Shown here piece after piece: positions 31,535 to 41,328 of a stretch of DNA of 64,000 bases. Every line of letters starts with the position of its first letter. Positions within the stretch are counted from its first letter, which is position 1. Made by a program: the position numbers and the translations under genes. The notes under the pieces are model-generated. The model saw only the letters and a program-made list of their open reading frames with translations, ran no database searches and had not been told where the DNA came from. Source of the stretch: Alteraquisediminimonas sediminicola (GTDB lineage: Bacteria; Pseudomonadota; Alphaproteobacteria; Sphingomonadales; Sphingomonadaceae). Location: NCBI RefSeq assembly GCF_019740335.1, contig NZ_JAHXZS010000001.1, forward strand, positions 558,001-622,000, written 5' to 3'.

Positions 31535-32395
31535 CTAGATCTTGGGCTGATAGGTCTGATCCGGCGTCGGGAAGCTGCGACTACGCACCTCGGATGCATA
31601 GGTGGCGGCGGCCTGCGCGATTTCGTCGCCGATCTCGTGATAACGCTTCACAAAGCGCGGCACGCGGTCGAACATGCCCAGCATATCCTCGGTCACCAGC
31701 ACCTGCCCATCACATTGCGCCGATGCGCCAATCCCGATGGTCGGGCAGGCAATCGCCTTGGTCACCGCGATCGCGATCGGTTCAACCACGCCCTCCACGA
31801 CCACCGCAATCGCCCCCGCCTGATCAATCGCCTTGGCATCCGCCACGATCTTGTCCGCTTCCGCGCTGCTGCGTCCGCGCACGCCATAGCCGCCGAGCGC
31901 ATTCACCGCCTGCGGGGTCAGGCCGACATGACCGATCACCGGAATCCCTCTGGCCGACAGAAACGCCACCGTTTCCGCCATCACGGCCCCGCCTTCCAGC
32001 TTGACCGCCGCCGCGCCCGTTTCCTTCATAATCCGCGCCGAAGTTTCAAACGCCTGCATGGGGCTGGCTTCATAGGAACCGAACGGCAGATCGACAACGA
32101 CAAGGCTGTGATAGGAACCGCGCACGACTGCCGCGCCATGGGCGCACATCATTTCGACCGTCACCGGCACCGTGGATGGCAGGCCATAGATCACCTGCCC
32201 GAGTGAATCCCCGACCAGCAACATATCGCAATGCGGGTCGAGCAACTGCGCCATCCGCACCGTATAAGCGGTCAGCATCACCAACGGTTCCGCCCCCTTG
32301 CGTTCGCGAATGGCAGGCACCGTCAACCGCCGCATCGGCGCGGGCGTCGGATTCGCGCGGGAAGTGCTGTTATCGAAGGTAAAAGTGGTGGACAT
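31535..32395 (-). CDS. panB: 3-methyl-2-oxobutanoate hydroxymethyltransferase
   Basis: The 286-residue protein has the PanB barrel signatures [58 protein letters not shown] and TIGIGAS. It makes ketopantoate from 2-ketoisovalerate and 5,10-methylene-THF in pantothenate/CoA synthesis, in the cytoplasm. The length is close to typical PanB (about 265-285). No panC or panE lies next to it here. Confidence 0.95.
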   Translation of the reverse strand: MSTTFTFDNSTSRANPTPAPMRRLTVPAIRERKGAEPLVMLTAYTVRMAQLLDPHCDMLLVGDSLGQVIYGLPSTVPVTVEMMCAHGAAVVRGSYHSLVVVDLPFGSYEASPMQAFETSARIMKETGAAAVKLEGGAVMAETVAFLSARGIPVIGHVGLTPQAVNALGGYGVRGRSSAEADKIVADAKAIDQAGAIAVVVEGVVEPIAIAVTKAIACPTIGIGASAQCDGQVLVTEDMLGMFDRVPRFVKRYHEIGDEIAQAAATYASEVRSRSFPTPDQTYQPKI

Positions 32396-32952
32396 GATCT
32401 GGTCCTTGATGCCGGAACTTGAATAGCCCCGTGAACGTCGAATCTCGCCACGACGACCAGTTCAGAACGAACAGCGCGCGCGTTTCAACCCGCTGTATCC
32501 GTCTCATGTCGAATTCTCAATGAAGATTGCGCGGACGCGCCAGTAGATGAGCAGTTATCGCCTGTCGATCACTTGACGCTATCATGCGCGCGCACGCCCC
32601 TATCGGCACCACCACCGGACGGCGCTCGCGTGAACAGGGCATCGCCGCCCACCTCTTTATCCATGCCCCACAGCGCGAGCGCAGCCTGTTGCAAGGATAC
32701 AGGATAACGCGACAATACCGACAGATCGGATGTGGATAACGGCCTCATCTGACATCACCTTCACGCATACAACGGGCTTTCATAGAGAATAAGGCTCGTT
32801 TTCACGGCCTTATTTCAGGATTTTGGAGAACATCCCACTTCACACCCTCTTTATAAAAAAGAGATGATGAACAAAGAATGTATCGCCTCATCTAATGAAA
32901 GATGATGTCGCCTTGATGACAAAGCGCCGCCCCATCAGAAAATAGTGGGACC
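32396..32952. other. 557-bp region upstream of panB, mostly non-coding
   Basis: It contains the panB leader and one doubtful small frame (32569-32748, listed separately). A CTCTTTATAAAAAAGAG hairpin (about 32848-32864) is visible. No other gene is apparent. Confidence 0.45.
32569..32748 (-). CDS. Possible small 59-residue protein
   Basis: The minus-strand frame from ATG 32748 encodes MRPLSTSDLSVLSRYPVSLQ and onward to a stop at 32569. The codon third positions are GC-rich like the core genes, and the peptide has a plausible helix (QQAALALWGMD). No ribosome site stands out and no family is recognised, so it may be chance. Confidence 0.25.
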   Translation of the reverse strand: MRPLSTSDLSVLSRYPVSLQQAALALWGMDKEVGGDALFTRAPSGGGADRGVRAHDSVK

Positions 32953-33981
32953 TCAACCCAATGGCGAAAGCAGTATCTTGCACTGATTGCCGGGCCGCCG
33001 CAGTGATTCAAACGCGGTGGGAAAGGCCTCGAACGTCACGATATCGGTGATCATCCGGTCGGCATCGATCCGCCCGGCCGCCATCATATCGACCACGAAC
33101 TGAAAGTCCGATTTGTCATAGGCGATCACGAACTTCATCCCCAGTTCTTTCACCATCGCCAGCGCAGGCATGAAGCTATCCGGCTTCATGCAGAAACCGA
33201 CGACCAGAATCTCACCGCCAAAAGGCGCAAGCTCGATGGCCTGCGCGATCATCCCCGGCACGCCGACGCATTCGATGATGAGGTCCGGCACACTATCGGT
33301 CAACGCGCGGAATTGTTCGGCCACATCGCCCTTGGCGTCGATCAGGCCGGTCGCCCCGAATTGCAACGCCATATTGGCGCGGCCCGCATCGATTTCGCTG
33401 ACAATCACCTGACGCGCGCCAAAAAAGCTGCACCACAGGACCGAGGCCAGCCCAATCGGCCCCGCCCCCATCACCAGCACATCGCGCCCGGCAATCCCGC
33501 GCCCGACCTGCCGCACCGCATGGAGCGCGACCGCCAAAGGCTCGACCAACGCACCGCGTTCCCAGCTCACCGCATCCGGCAGGCGCACCGCTTCATTCAG
33601 ATGCACCCGCGCATATTCGGCAAAACCGCCCGGCACTTCGGCAGACCCGATAATCTGGCGGCCCGCGCATTGCCACGGCATGCCTTTCAGACACGCCAGA
33701 CAGCGGCCGCAACCGATAAACGGCAAAGACGCCAGCCGATCCCCCGCCTGCCAGCCTGCGGGCGCATCCGCCCCCAATGCCACGATTTCGCCGACAAATT
33801 CATGGCCCAGCACCACGCCATCCACGCCCGGCGCATTATGGCTTTCGGTCGTGTGGAGGTCGGTGCCGCAAACGCCGCAATGATGGACGCGAATAATCGC
33901 CTCACCCGCTGCCGGGGTCGGATCATCGACCGTCTCGATTGCCAGTGGCTGGCCCGGTTCGCGAAATACTGCTGCCTTCAT
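32953..33981 (-). CDS. Zinc-dependent sorbitol/threonine-type dehydrogenase
   Basis: The start ATG at 33981 (MKAAVFREPG) is the usual MDR N-terminus, giving 342 residues. The protein has the catalytic zinc motifs CGVCGTDLH and GHEFVG, the structural zinc cysteines CGRCLACLKGMPWQC, and a Rossmann loop GAGPIG. It is an NAD(P)-dependent zinc alcohol dehydrogenase of the threonine/sorbitol dehydrogenase subgroup, substrate unknown. It is only distantly related to the dehydrogenase at 1406. No operon partner is evident. Confidence 0.88.
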   Translation of the reverse strand: MKAAVFREPGQPLAIETVDDPTPAAGEAIIRVHHCGVCGTDLHTTESHNAPGVDGVVLGHEFVGEIVALGADAPAGWQAGDRLASLPFIGCGRCLACLKGMPWQCAGRQIIGSAEVPGGFAEYARVHLNEAVRLPDAVSWERGALVEPLAVALHAVRQVGRGIAGRDVLVMGAGPIGLASVLWCSFFGARQVIVSEIDAGRANMALQFGATGLIDAKGDVAEQFRALTDSVPDLIIECVGVPGMIAQAIELAPFGGEILVVGFCMKPDSFMPALAMVKELGMKFVIAYDKSDFQFVVDMMAAGRIDADRMITDIVTFEAFPTAFESLRRPGNQCKILLSPLG

Positions 33982-34142
33982 TATCGCCCTCTCCCGCATG
34001 GCTGCAATCTCGCAGGCGATGCGGCATTATTTTTGCGTCAATACCGGGCAATCATAAGCGAACCACAAAATGTCCAACCCTGTTCATTGGGTTAGCCACC
34101 GTCTGGCGCAAACTGAAAAAATAATGATATTTATCAATACGC

Positions 34143-34218
34143 TGGTAGGCCCGGAGGGACTCGAACCCCCAACCAAGCCGTTATGAGCGGCCTGCTCTAA
34201 CCGTTGAGCTACAGGCCC
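34143..34218 (-). tRNA. tRNA-Ile2 (anticodon CAT, lysidine-modified)
   Basis: The 76 bases on the minus strand fold as a tRNA with an encoded CCA. The D arm is AGCTCAACGGTTAGAGC, the anticodon loop CTCATAA, and the T arm GGGGGTTCGAGTCCCTC. CAT can mean Met or Ile2. The segment TTAGAGCAGG...CTCATAA...GCTTGGT matches the E. coli ileX type, so I assign Ile2, which TilS (53201-54214 here) converts to read AUA. Base pair 1-72 is a G-U wobble. Confidence 0.85.
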
Positions 34219-34258
34219 GACCGACCAGCGTGATGCCCCGATAGCCGCTTGCGCTATA

Positions 34259-35308
34259 TTACCGCAAGCCCCGATCTTGCGCATCGAGATCGGCGAGCAC
34301 TTCATCCAGCCCTACCCCGGTCACGCCAAGGGATATGAGCAACCCCAATATCCTGTCCCACCATTCGTAAAACCGACGCAGATCGGCCTTGTCGCGCACA
34401 TAGGGCGTATGGCCGATCGCAAAGCTGGGCGAATGGCAGGACAGGCTGAATAATTGCAGCCCTTCGCCCTGCAATATCCGCACGGCTTCCATCGCCTCTT
34501 GCACCGGCATGCCTTCGGGCGTCAACGCAATGCGGTTCAACAGCCCGGCTCTGGCCAATGCCCCATGGGCCAAGGGGATGCGACTCGTCCGGGCATAGAT
34601 GTTCGCCCCATTTTGCCGCCAACGTCCCAGAAATGCAGCAGTCAGCGGGATTTCCAGCAACCCGCCTTTTGGCCCTGCGCGATAGGGCGTAATCGGATAT
34701 CCGGCAAAATTGGGGCCGCCAGTGGCGCTATAATCGAAATGACTGCGGACCGAGACATCGACGCGATACCCGGCCTCTTCCAGCAACATCGCCGTAGCCG
34801 GCCCCACCCCATAGCGCCCGGATCGATAACAAAGCGGGCGAACCCCCAAGGTCTGCTCAATCTTTTGGGTCAGAATGTGCAACTTGGCGCGCTCCAGTTC
34901 GATCGGCAAATTACCGGCAAAGCTGTTGCTCTCATTCATGATTTCATCATAAGGCGGATTGACCCAAGGATGCAGATGCGCCCCCGCCGATGCCCCTCCC
35001 GAAGCCAGCAACGGCCCCATGACATCTGTGCAATTAGGGGAGGAAATGGCCGGATAATCAAACAAATATACGGGCTTTGCACCATAAGCTGCAAGGCGGC
35101 TATGCGCCTGTGGCAATGCCGTCATCGCAGAAGTGGCCACCGAACTGCGCGCAGTGGGCTGGCTCCAGTCGAACTCCTCCTCGGTATCGATGAACAGCAT
35201 GAAACGCTGGCCGAATTCAGGACGGAAACGATACGTGCTTTCAGGCCCGGGCAGGCCATCAAGCCTGCCGCCCCCCAAATCTGCATCCCCCTGAATACGC
35301 AACTCCAA
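34259..35308 (-). CDS. Polysaccharide deacetylase-like (WalW/NodB-type) protein
   Basis: The 349-residue protein opens with a NodB-type strand FMLFIDTEEEFDW (acidic metal/catalytic residues), followed by VYLFDYPA, AGAHLHPWVNPPYDE (metal histidines) and YRSGRYGVG. It ends with SLSCHSPSF and a helical tail. These features fit the WalW branch of polysaccharide deacetylases, which act on cell-wall or capsule sugars. No signal peptide is seen. It lies 41 bases beyond tRNA-Ile2 and 118 bases downstream of a sensor kinase on the same strand, perhaps in one transcript. Confidence 0.8.
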   Translation of the reverse strand: MELRIQGDADLGGGRLDGLPGPESTYRFRPEFGQRFMLFIDTEEEFDWSQPTARSSVATSAMTALPQAHSRLAAYGAKPVYLFDYPAISSPNCTDVMGPLLASGGASAGAHLHPWVNPPYDEIMNESNSFAGNLPIELERAKLHILTQKIEQTLGVRPLCYRSGRYGVGPATAMLLEEAGYRVDVSVRSHFDYSATGGPNFAGYPITPYRAGPKGGLLEIPLTAAFLGRWRQNGANIYARTSRIPLAHGALARAGLLNRIALTPEGMPVQEAMEAVRILQGEGLQLFSLSCHSPSFAIGHTPYVRDKADLRRFYEWWDRILGLLISLGVTGVGLDEVLADLDAQDRGLR

Positions 35309-35425
35309 CTGAAGCTCCAGTCTTGCAATGTTACCCGGCGATGAAGGCCTGTCATTAGCCCATAAACGCCCAACATTAACAAAGACTAGCCTAAGCGGCG
35401 TTATCCGACAAATAAGATGGCGATA

Positions 35426-37366
35426 TCAGGGAAAACGGATCTGATGCTCGCTCATCACCGCCGGGATCAACAGCAGGAAATCATGATCGGCAATATCAAG
35501 ATCGCCGCCAAATTGCCGTGCGACATTGCGCAACAAATGCAGGGTAAAGCCCAGTGACAGCCGCGCCGCATCCATGCTCTGCTCGCCCCGCTCGCCCTGC
35601 GCGCGATCGGGATCAAATAATTCTTCCGCTGCGATGCCCAGCAGCTTGCCCGGACGGGAAATGGAAACGCAGCCACTGCCATCCGTGCGCGGCAGGCAGA
35701 GGAAGTCAATGCTGACATTCTCGCCGTGATGACACAGTTCGATCAAATTGCCGATCAACCGCGACAACACGCGTTCCAGCACCTGTTCGCCCACCGCCAG
35801 CGGCGGCAAGCCCCGGCCAATTTCGACCTGCAACGTCAATTGCCGGGCATCGGCCTGCCCCTGATGGGCCGCCAATACGCGCCGCAACACTTCGCCGCCA
35901 TCGACCCCCGCTTCATCCTCGCGATCAAGGACGGCTGTCTGGCCAAAGCGATGGACCGGGCCGCGCACCAACAGGGCCAGATCTTCCAAAATCTGCGTCA
36001 ATTCCGCGCCGGACGCGATGATCGTTTCGGCCTGTTCACGATATTGATGCGGCACCGGGCCAAAAAACTGGCTGCGGATCATATCCGCAAAACCGCTGAT
36101 TGCATTCAATGGCGTACGCAATTCATGCACCAGTTCACGCAGGCGCTGTAATTGCTCGCCGTCGTCAACGGCCTCGACCAGATTGCCGACATGGGCGGCA
36201 GGTGCAGCCGCAGCCACCATATCAGCCGATGATTCATGCGGATACGGCCTGCGCGCGGTGCCGCGATAGCCTTGGAAGCGGCCAGTGGATTCATCGAACA
36301 ACGGCACACCGGAAATGCACCATTGGCCGCCGACGCGGGATTTGCCCGCCACCAACAACCGCCCATCGCGAAATGCCGAGCGCCGCGTAATCGCGCCCGC
36401 CACATGGCCATCGACGCCGAATCCCATGATCGCGGCGGCCTCTGCAAGGTTCAACCCGATCAACGGCGTGCGTTCCAGCGCATCCACCCACAAAATCACG
36501 CCATCCTGATCGGCCTCAAACCGGAAATGGCGCAATTGATCAGCCTGCACCTTGTTCTTGGCCTCGGTAACCTTGGCATCGATCTGGGCCTCAATTTCGG
36601 CCTCGGCGTCCTGATCCTCGTCTTCATGATCGGCACGCGGCAGCGGCACAAACGGCTCGGACCGACGACGCTCGCGAAATTCTTCGATCCGGTCCACCAA
36701 TTCGCGAATCTGCACAGCGCGCGGCGCCGATAAAAAGCTCGCCGCTGGCTTATCTGGAGCCGCCGGAGCCATAAATTCAGGTGCTGATATTTCAGGTGCA
36801 ACCGGCTCAACCGGTGCAGGCGCTGGCGCTGGCGCTGGCACTTCGGCCATCTCCATCCCGCCAAGATCCAAGGCCATCCCCATGTCGCGTTGATCGCGCA
36901 ACATCAGGTCGCTTGCGCCATAAGAATTAAGCTGGCGCTTGATCGCCTCATCCAGATCGGGCCGCTGGCGCACCAGCGACCGCGCCACCGGGCTGATCGC
37001 GACGATCACCTCCTGCCATTCTTCTGCACTCAATTTGACGCTCAGCAATAAGGGCGCGGCGATATCGGGGCGGTCGGCGGCGAAGAACAACAATATATCA
37101 ATCGGCAAATGCCGCCCGGACAAGGCATGGGCAATCGCCCGACGGCCCAATGGGTCGACGATTTCGCGGGCCTCTTCGAGAAAAGCAAAAGCGGACGCCC
37201 GCGACATGCTGGAAAAATCGCGCGTCTTTTGCTGGGCGAGAATATCGACCATCTGACGCCACATTGCCGCCCGCGCGCGCGGATCATCGCTCCCTTGCGC
37301 GGTAATGGTGGCAATCCGGTCGTCAAAGCGCACTATATATTCCCCAAAACAGTATTCATTCCCCAC
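35426..37366 (-). CDS. Cytoplasmic PAS-type sensor histidine kinase
   Basis: The protein is up to 646 residues, without membrane segments. The N-terminal 170 residues are helical and unassigned. A long Pro/Ala linker (APAPAPAPVEPVAPE) and an acidic stretch follow. Then comes a PAS-like domain (ADQDGVILWVDALERTPLIGLNL), the H-box LVHELRTPLNAISGFADM and a degenerate ATPase end (SRLIGNLIEL, SLGFTLHLLRNVARQFGG). The G-boxes are weak. GTG 37366 opens the frame; GTG 37333 with GGGGA upstream may be the true start. No response regulator is adjacent, so it may feed a phosphorelay. Confidence 0.85.
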   Translation of the reverse strand: MGNEYCFGEYIVRFDDRIATITAQGSDDPRARAAMWRQMVDILAQQKTRDFSSMSRASAFAFLEEAREIVDPLGRRAIAHALSGRHLPIDILLFFAADRPDIAAPLLLSVKLSAEEWQEVIVAISPVARSLVRQRPDLDEAIKRQLNSYGASDLMLRDQRDMGMALDLGGMEMAEVPAPAPAPAPVEPVAPEISAPEFMAPAAPDKPAASFLSAPRAVQIRELVDRIEEFRERRRSEPFVPLPRADHEDEDQDAEAEIEAQIDAKVTEAKNKVQADQLRHFRFEADQDGVILWVDALERTPLIGLNLAEAAAIMGFGVDGHVAGAITRRSAFRDGRLLVAGKSRVGGQWCISGVPLFDESTGRFQGYRGTARRPYPHESSADMVAAAAPAAHVGNLVEAVDDGEQLQRLRELVHELRTPLNAISGFADMIRSQFFGPVPHQYREQAETIIASGAELTQILEDLALLVRGPVHRFGQTAVLDREDEAGVDGGEVLRRVLAAHQGQADARQLTLQVEIGRGLPPLAVGEQVLERVLSRLIGNLIELCHHGENVSIDFLCLPRTDGSGCVSISRPGKLLGIAAEELFDPDRAQGERGEQSMDAARLSLGFTLHLLRNVARQFGGDLDIADHDFLLLIPAVMSEHQIRFP

Positions 37367-37563
37367 CAGGCATTCATGCCGCCTGACATAGCAATGTTAA
37401 CAACAAAATATGTTAGAAACTATTTGTTAACTCTCTATCCCCTTTTCGGGAAGGGCTTGGCGCTTGCAAAATCAAGGCGTCACAAAGTGGGACAATTGCC
37501 CGACGGATAAAAGCGCTTATATGCGAAGCATGGCCGGTGCAACGCAGGCCAATGAAATGACGT

Positions 37564-37607
37564 CCGCGCATGCGCGGCAGGGTGAAACAACATCCGCGCA
37601 CGCGCGG
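37564..37607. promoter_or_regulatory. Two 14-bp GC palindromes spaced 30 bp
   Basis: CCGCGCATGCGCGG (37564-37577) is a perfect palindrome and CCGCGCACGCGCGG (37594-37607) differs at one base. Each sits in a 20-base unit followed by CAGGG, repeated with a 30-base period just ahead of the Lrp-type gene. They could be autoregulatory operators. Confidence 0.4.
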
Positions 37608-37626
37608 CAGGGGAGTGTGAGCAATC

Positions 37627-38124
37627 TTGGCTATCATCGGTTCATCGCGCACCCGGCTCGACGAGATCGACTGGCAGATTCTCGCCGCCCTGCAACAAGA
37701 CGGGCGGATGACCAACATCGATCTCGCCCGCAAGGTCGGGCTGACCGCGCCGCCCTGCCTGCGCCGGGTCAAGGCGTTGGAAGAGGCCGGGCTAATCCGC
37801 GACTATGTGGCGCGGCTGAATGGCGCGGCGCTTGGATATACCATCACCGTATTCGCCTTGGTGAGTCTGAAAAGTCAGGCCGAACAGGATCTGCGCGCGT
37901 TTGAAGATCATGTGCAGCATATTCCGGAAGTGGTCGAATGCCACATGCTGAACGGCGAAATCGACTTCATCCTGAAAATCGTCGCCCATGATTTGCAGGA
38001 ATTCCAGTCGCTGCTGACGTCTCGCCTCACCACCGCACCCGGCGTCGCCCATGTCAAAACCTCGCTGACGATCCGCACCAGCAAGGATGTCGGCGGCTTT
38101 CCCATCGACATCAATGCGAAATAA
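37627..38124 (+). CDS. Lrp/AsnC-family transcription regulator
   Basis: The 165-residue protein has an N-terminal helix-turn-helix (LDEIDWQILAALQQDGRMTNIDLARKVGL, then PPCLRRVKALEEAGLI) and a C-terminal RAM ligand-binding domain (PEVVECHMLNGEIDFILKIVAHD, then GVAHVKTSLTI). It senses amino acids or similar small molecules. TTG at 37627 is the only start giving the full N-terminus; GGGGAG lies about 10 bases upstream. The paired palindromes at 37564-37607 are likely binding sites. A terminator follows. Confidence 0.92.
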   Translation: MAIIGSSRTRLDEIDWQILAALQQDGRMTNIDLARKVGLTAPPCLRRVKALEEAGLIRDYVARLNGAALGYTITVFALVSLKSQAEQDLRAFEDHVQHIPEVVECHMLNGEIDFILKIVAHDLQEFQSLLTSRLTTAPGVAHVKTSLTIRTSKDVGGFPIDINAK

Positions 38125-38141
38125 TCTGCCTCAAGCAACAA

Positions 38142-38178
38142 AAAGCCCCCGGATCATGATCCGAGGGCCTTTTTTTTC
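38142..38178. terminator. Terminator after the Lrp-type gene
   Basis: AAGCCCCCGGATC/GATCCGAGGGCCTT forms a long stem around ATG-like GGATCATGATCC, followed by TTTTTTTT. With A-runs on the left it can serve both the Lrp gene (+) and the converging TPR gene (-). Confidence 0.85.
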
Positions 38179-38214
38179 GTTCAGGTCGAAACCCGCAGCT
38201 TACATGCCAAGCAC

Positions 38215-39453
38215 TTACATACTGGCGAGAATGATCCAATAACCGGCGACATCGGCGCGCGGGCCAGTGACCTGCTTGAACGCCGCCAACGCACCTGCCT
38301 TGTCGCCCGAACGCAGCAGCGCAATGCCAAGGCGCGTGTTGAGTTCATTCAGATCGACATTGCCCTTGCTCGCCGCCAGACGATAAAGCTCAATCGCCTT
38401 GCCGTTATTGCCATAGCCCAGCCATGCGTCCGCCGTACCCTTGGCGGCCTTGCCATCCGCACCCGATTTGGCGCGCGCTTCTGCGCCGGTCAGGCTAGCC
38501 TGATCCGCCGACACCCGGCTGACGGCATCGGCCTTCAACTCGGCGATGGCGCGGCTGTCCTTCGGCAACATGCCGCTGGCAAGACCCGCATCCAGCACCG
38601 TCTTGGTTTCGCCCGGCAGACCGCGACCATTAGCGGTTTCGGCATATTCATACCAATCGCGTTCACCCATCAGCGACTTGGTGTCGAAGCGCAGACGGAA
38701 GAGATCAAGCGACGTCTGCGGGTCAAGCTTGACCTGCTGCAGGTATAATTCCGTCGAATCGCGCCAGTTCTGTGCGCTCGGATAGGCCTTGACCAACATC
38801 CTGCCGAAACGAATGATTTCCGGGGTCAGCTTCTTGTCAGCGGCAATCGACAGGCCGCGCTGATACCAAGGCTGATCGGCAGGCGTGCCAGCGGCTTCCT
38901 TGGCGGCAATCGCGCGGCCAATCGTCTGCAGGGCGAGTTCAGCCTTGCCATTGCGATATTGCAGCTCGCCAAGGCTGATGAGGTTGCTGCTATCTGCCGG
39001 ATTGACTTCGACCAGCTTAGTAAAAGCAGCCTCCGCCTTGGCAAAGTCCTTGCTCTGATAGGCGATGCTACCCTGATTCTGATAGAGTGCGCCGACCATG
39101 TCCGCAGGTGCGCTGCCGCTATCGATCATCATATCGATGCCCTTGCCCTGCATCGCGCGGTCATTGGCCTTGCCGCCGGTCTGCACATAAAACTGGCCGA
39201 CAACGAATTTTTCATCGCCAGTGGCCGCAACCGCTTCCGCCGCCGTCAGTGCCGACTTGGCCGCTTCGATATTATTGGCTTCCAGTGCCTTCTGGATCGG
39301 GGCAAGCGCCTCACGCAGCTTGTTGCCAAGCTTGAACTCCTTGGCCTTGGCCGGCTTTTCCTTGGCCACAGCCGGGGCAACCGCACCAGCGGTCACGCCG
39401 CCAAGAACCAGCGCCAGACCGAGCGCAAAAGAGGAAACTGCCTTCATCACCAT
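38215..39453 (-). CDS. Exported tetratricopeptide-repeat protein
   Basis: The 412 residues begin with a signal peptide (FALGLALVLGGVTAGAVAPAVA). A Lys-rich stretch and repeated TPR helices follow (for example YQNQGSIAYQSKDFAKAEAAFTKLVEVNP and LISLGELQYRNGKAELALQTIGRAI). It should be periplasmic or outer-membrane associated and act as a protein-binding scaffold. No catalytic motif is seen. It stands alone, convergent with the Lrp-type gene, and the partner is unknown. Confidence 0.8.
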   Translation of the reverse strand: MVMKAVSSFALGLALVLGGVTAGAVAPAVAKEKPAKAKEFKLGNKLREALAPIQKALEANNIEAAKSALTAAEAVAATGDEKFVVGQFYVQTGGKANDRAMQGKGIDMMIDSGSAPADMVGALYQNQGSIAYQSKDFAKAEAAFTKLVEVNPADSSNLISLGELQYRNGKAELALQTIGRAIAAKEAAGTPADQPWYQRGLSIAADKKLTPEIIRFGRMLVKAYPSAQNWRDSTELYLQQVKLDPQTSLDLFRLRFDTKSLMGERDWYEYAETANGRGLPGETKTVLDAGLASGMLPKDSRAIAELKADAVSRVSADQASLTGAEARAKSGADGKAAKGTADAWLGYGNNGKAIELYRLAASKGNVDLNELNTRLGIALLRSGDKAGALAAFKQVTGPRADVAGYWIILASM

Positions 39454-39655
39454 ATTCTCCTAGTGCAACGGCCACGCCGTCGGATGTGCTTCACGACACC
39501 TGAGTTAACTTGCCGTGTTCCGACAAACAAGTGAGATGATCGCATTAGCTGCACATCGCATTGCACCGCTGAACGAAGCTTGAATGAATTGCGCCCAAAG
39601 CACCTGACCCAATAGCACTTGGCCTCGCGCTTCTTGATTGTTACCAGTGCCAGTC

Positions 39656-40414
39656 ATGATCATCACCCTCTCGCCCGCGAAAACGCTGGACTACAAATCG
39701 ACCCTGCCGCCGTTGGAGGTTACCCGCCCGCGTTTCCCCAAGGAAATTGCGCGGCTGGCTTTGGGCGCGGCACAGCTTTCTGCCGCCCAGCTTGGCGAAT
39801 TGATGCATATTTCGGATAAGCTCGCGGCGCTCAATGCCGAACGTTATCATGGCTTTGACGACCAACCGGAACGCCCGGCTTTGTTCGCATTCAATGGCGA
39901 TGTGTACACCGGGTTCGAGGCGAAAAGCCTGCCGGAAGAGGCGATCGACTTCGCGCAAGACCATGTCCGCATCCTGTCCGGCCTTTATGGCCTGTTGCGC
40001 CCATTGGATGCGATGAAGCCCTATCGCCTCGAAATGGGGACACGCTGGGGACCGGACAATCACCCGAATCTCTATGATTTCTGGGGCGAGAAAATCGCGA
40101 CCCAATTGGGCAAGGACGCCGCCGAAGACGGGTCAAACGAGATCCTCAACCTCGCCAGCAATGAATATTGGCAGGCCGTCGCCCCCCACCCGCCCAAATC
40201 GGCGCGAATCGTCAGCATCGACTTCAAGGAGCAAGGACCAAAGGGCCTGCGCTTCAACAGCTTTGGCGCAAAAAAGGCCCGCGGCATGATGGCACGCTAT
40301 GTCTGCGAACATCGCCTCGACAATCTCGAAGCCGTCAAACAATTCGACAGCGATGGCTATGCCTTTGATCCGACCGGATCGGATGCGCATGTCTGGCGCT
40401 TCGTCAAAGGATGA
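39656..40414 (+). CDS. yaaA: YaaA-family peroxide stress protein (DUF328)
   Basis: The start ATG at 39656 gives the family N-terminus IITLSPAKTLDY; 252 residues is the normal size. Further family motifs are FNGDVYTGF, ILSGLYGLLRPLDAMKPYRLEMG, LYDFWGEKI, NLASNEYW and FNSFGAKKARGMMARY. In E. coli YaaA lowers intracellular iron and limits oxidative DNA damage. The stop overlaps the following SDR gene by 4 bases. Confidence 0.93.
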   Translation: MIITLSPAKTLDYKSTLPPLEVTRPRFPKEIARLALGAAQLSAAQLGELMHISDKLAALNAERYHGFDDQPERPALFAFNGDVYTGFEAKSLPEEAIDFAQDHVRILSGLYGLLRPLDAMKPYRLEMGTRWGPDNHPNLYDFWGEKIATQLGKDAAEDGSNEILNLASNEYWQAVAPHPPKSARIVSIDFKEQGPKGLRFNSFGAKKARGMMARYVCEHRLDNLEAVKQFDSDGYAFDPTGSDAHVWRFVKG

Positions 40415-41118
40415 GCGGGACCGCCATCATCATCGGCGCATCCGGCGGCATTGGCCGCGCGATGGCCGACGCGCTGGAAGAGGAAGGCAGCTTTAGCCAA
40501 GTCCTCCGCCTGTCGCGCAGTGATGACGGCCCCACGCATATCGACATCACCGATGAGGCCAGCGTCAAGGCCGCAGCGGCATTCGTGCAATCCAAGCTCG
40601 GCAGCCAGCCGCTCGGCCTCGTATTTGTGGCGACAGGCCTGTTGCACGACCATGAAAACGGCCCGGAAAAGGCAAACAGCCAGATCGACCCCGCATGGAT
40701 GCTGCGCAATTTCGCGGTGAACGCGGTCGGCCCGGCGCTGGTGGCCAAGCATTTCCTTCCCCTCCTCCCCCGCGACGACCGCGCCATTTTCGCGGCGCTA
40801 TCCGCGCGGGTCGGGAGCATCGGCGATAATCGTCTCGGCGGCTGGCACAGCTATCGCGCCGCGAAAGCCGCGCTCAACCAGATCATCCGCACCATGGCGA
40901 TCGAGCTTGCCCGCACCCATAAACGCGCGATCTGCGTCGGTCTCCACCCCGGCACGGTGGATAGCAGCCTCAGCCAGCCCTTTCAGGCCAATGTCGCGCC
41001 CGGCCAATTATTTTCGCCGGACCGGGCGGCGGTGCAGTTGCTGGATGTGCTGGACGGGCTGAAACCGTCTGATACGGGCCGGTGCTTTGCGTGGGATGGG
41101 GCGGAAATCACGCCCTGA
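40411..41118 (+). CDS. Short-chain dehydrogenase/reductase
   Basis: The 235 residues start with the nucleotide-binding motif IIIGASGGIGRAM. The catalytic Ser region is FAALSARVGSIG and the YxxxK motif is SYRAAKAALN. The C-terminal HPGTVDSSLSQPF is typical of C-factor/CsgA-like SDRs. It probably reduces a small carbonyl compound with NAD(P)H; the substrate is unknown. It is translationally coupled to yaaA (ATGA), suggesting a stress-linked role. Confidence 0.9.
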   Translation: MSGTAIIIGASGGIGRAMADALEEEGSFSQVLRLSRSDDGPTHIDITDEASVKAAAAFVQSKLGSQPLGLVFVATGLLHDHENGPEKANSQIDPAWMLRNFAVNAVGPALVAKHFLPLLPRDDRAIFAALSARVGSIGDNRLGGWHSYRAAKAALNQIIRTMAIELARTHKRAICVGLHPGTVDSSLSQPFQANVAPGQLFSPDRAAVQLLDVLDGLKPSDTGRCFAWDGAEITP

Positions 41119-41328
41119 AACCTGCTGTAATTCCGCCCCATTTCGGCCCCTAAATGTGCCAGAGCAACACATCTGCCGAAAAACGCATTTTTTCCATGCA
41201 AATACAGTATGTTGAAACACCCTTAAATCGCCCTTCAATCCGGCGGAAAATGCGAAAAATACTGGTGTTTTCGAGGCCATGGCGCTAGGGTCCGGCAACC
41301 TTATTCGCACCAGCTTGAAAGTGATAAA

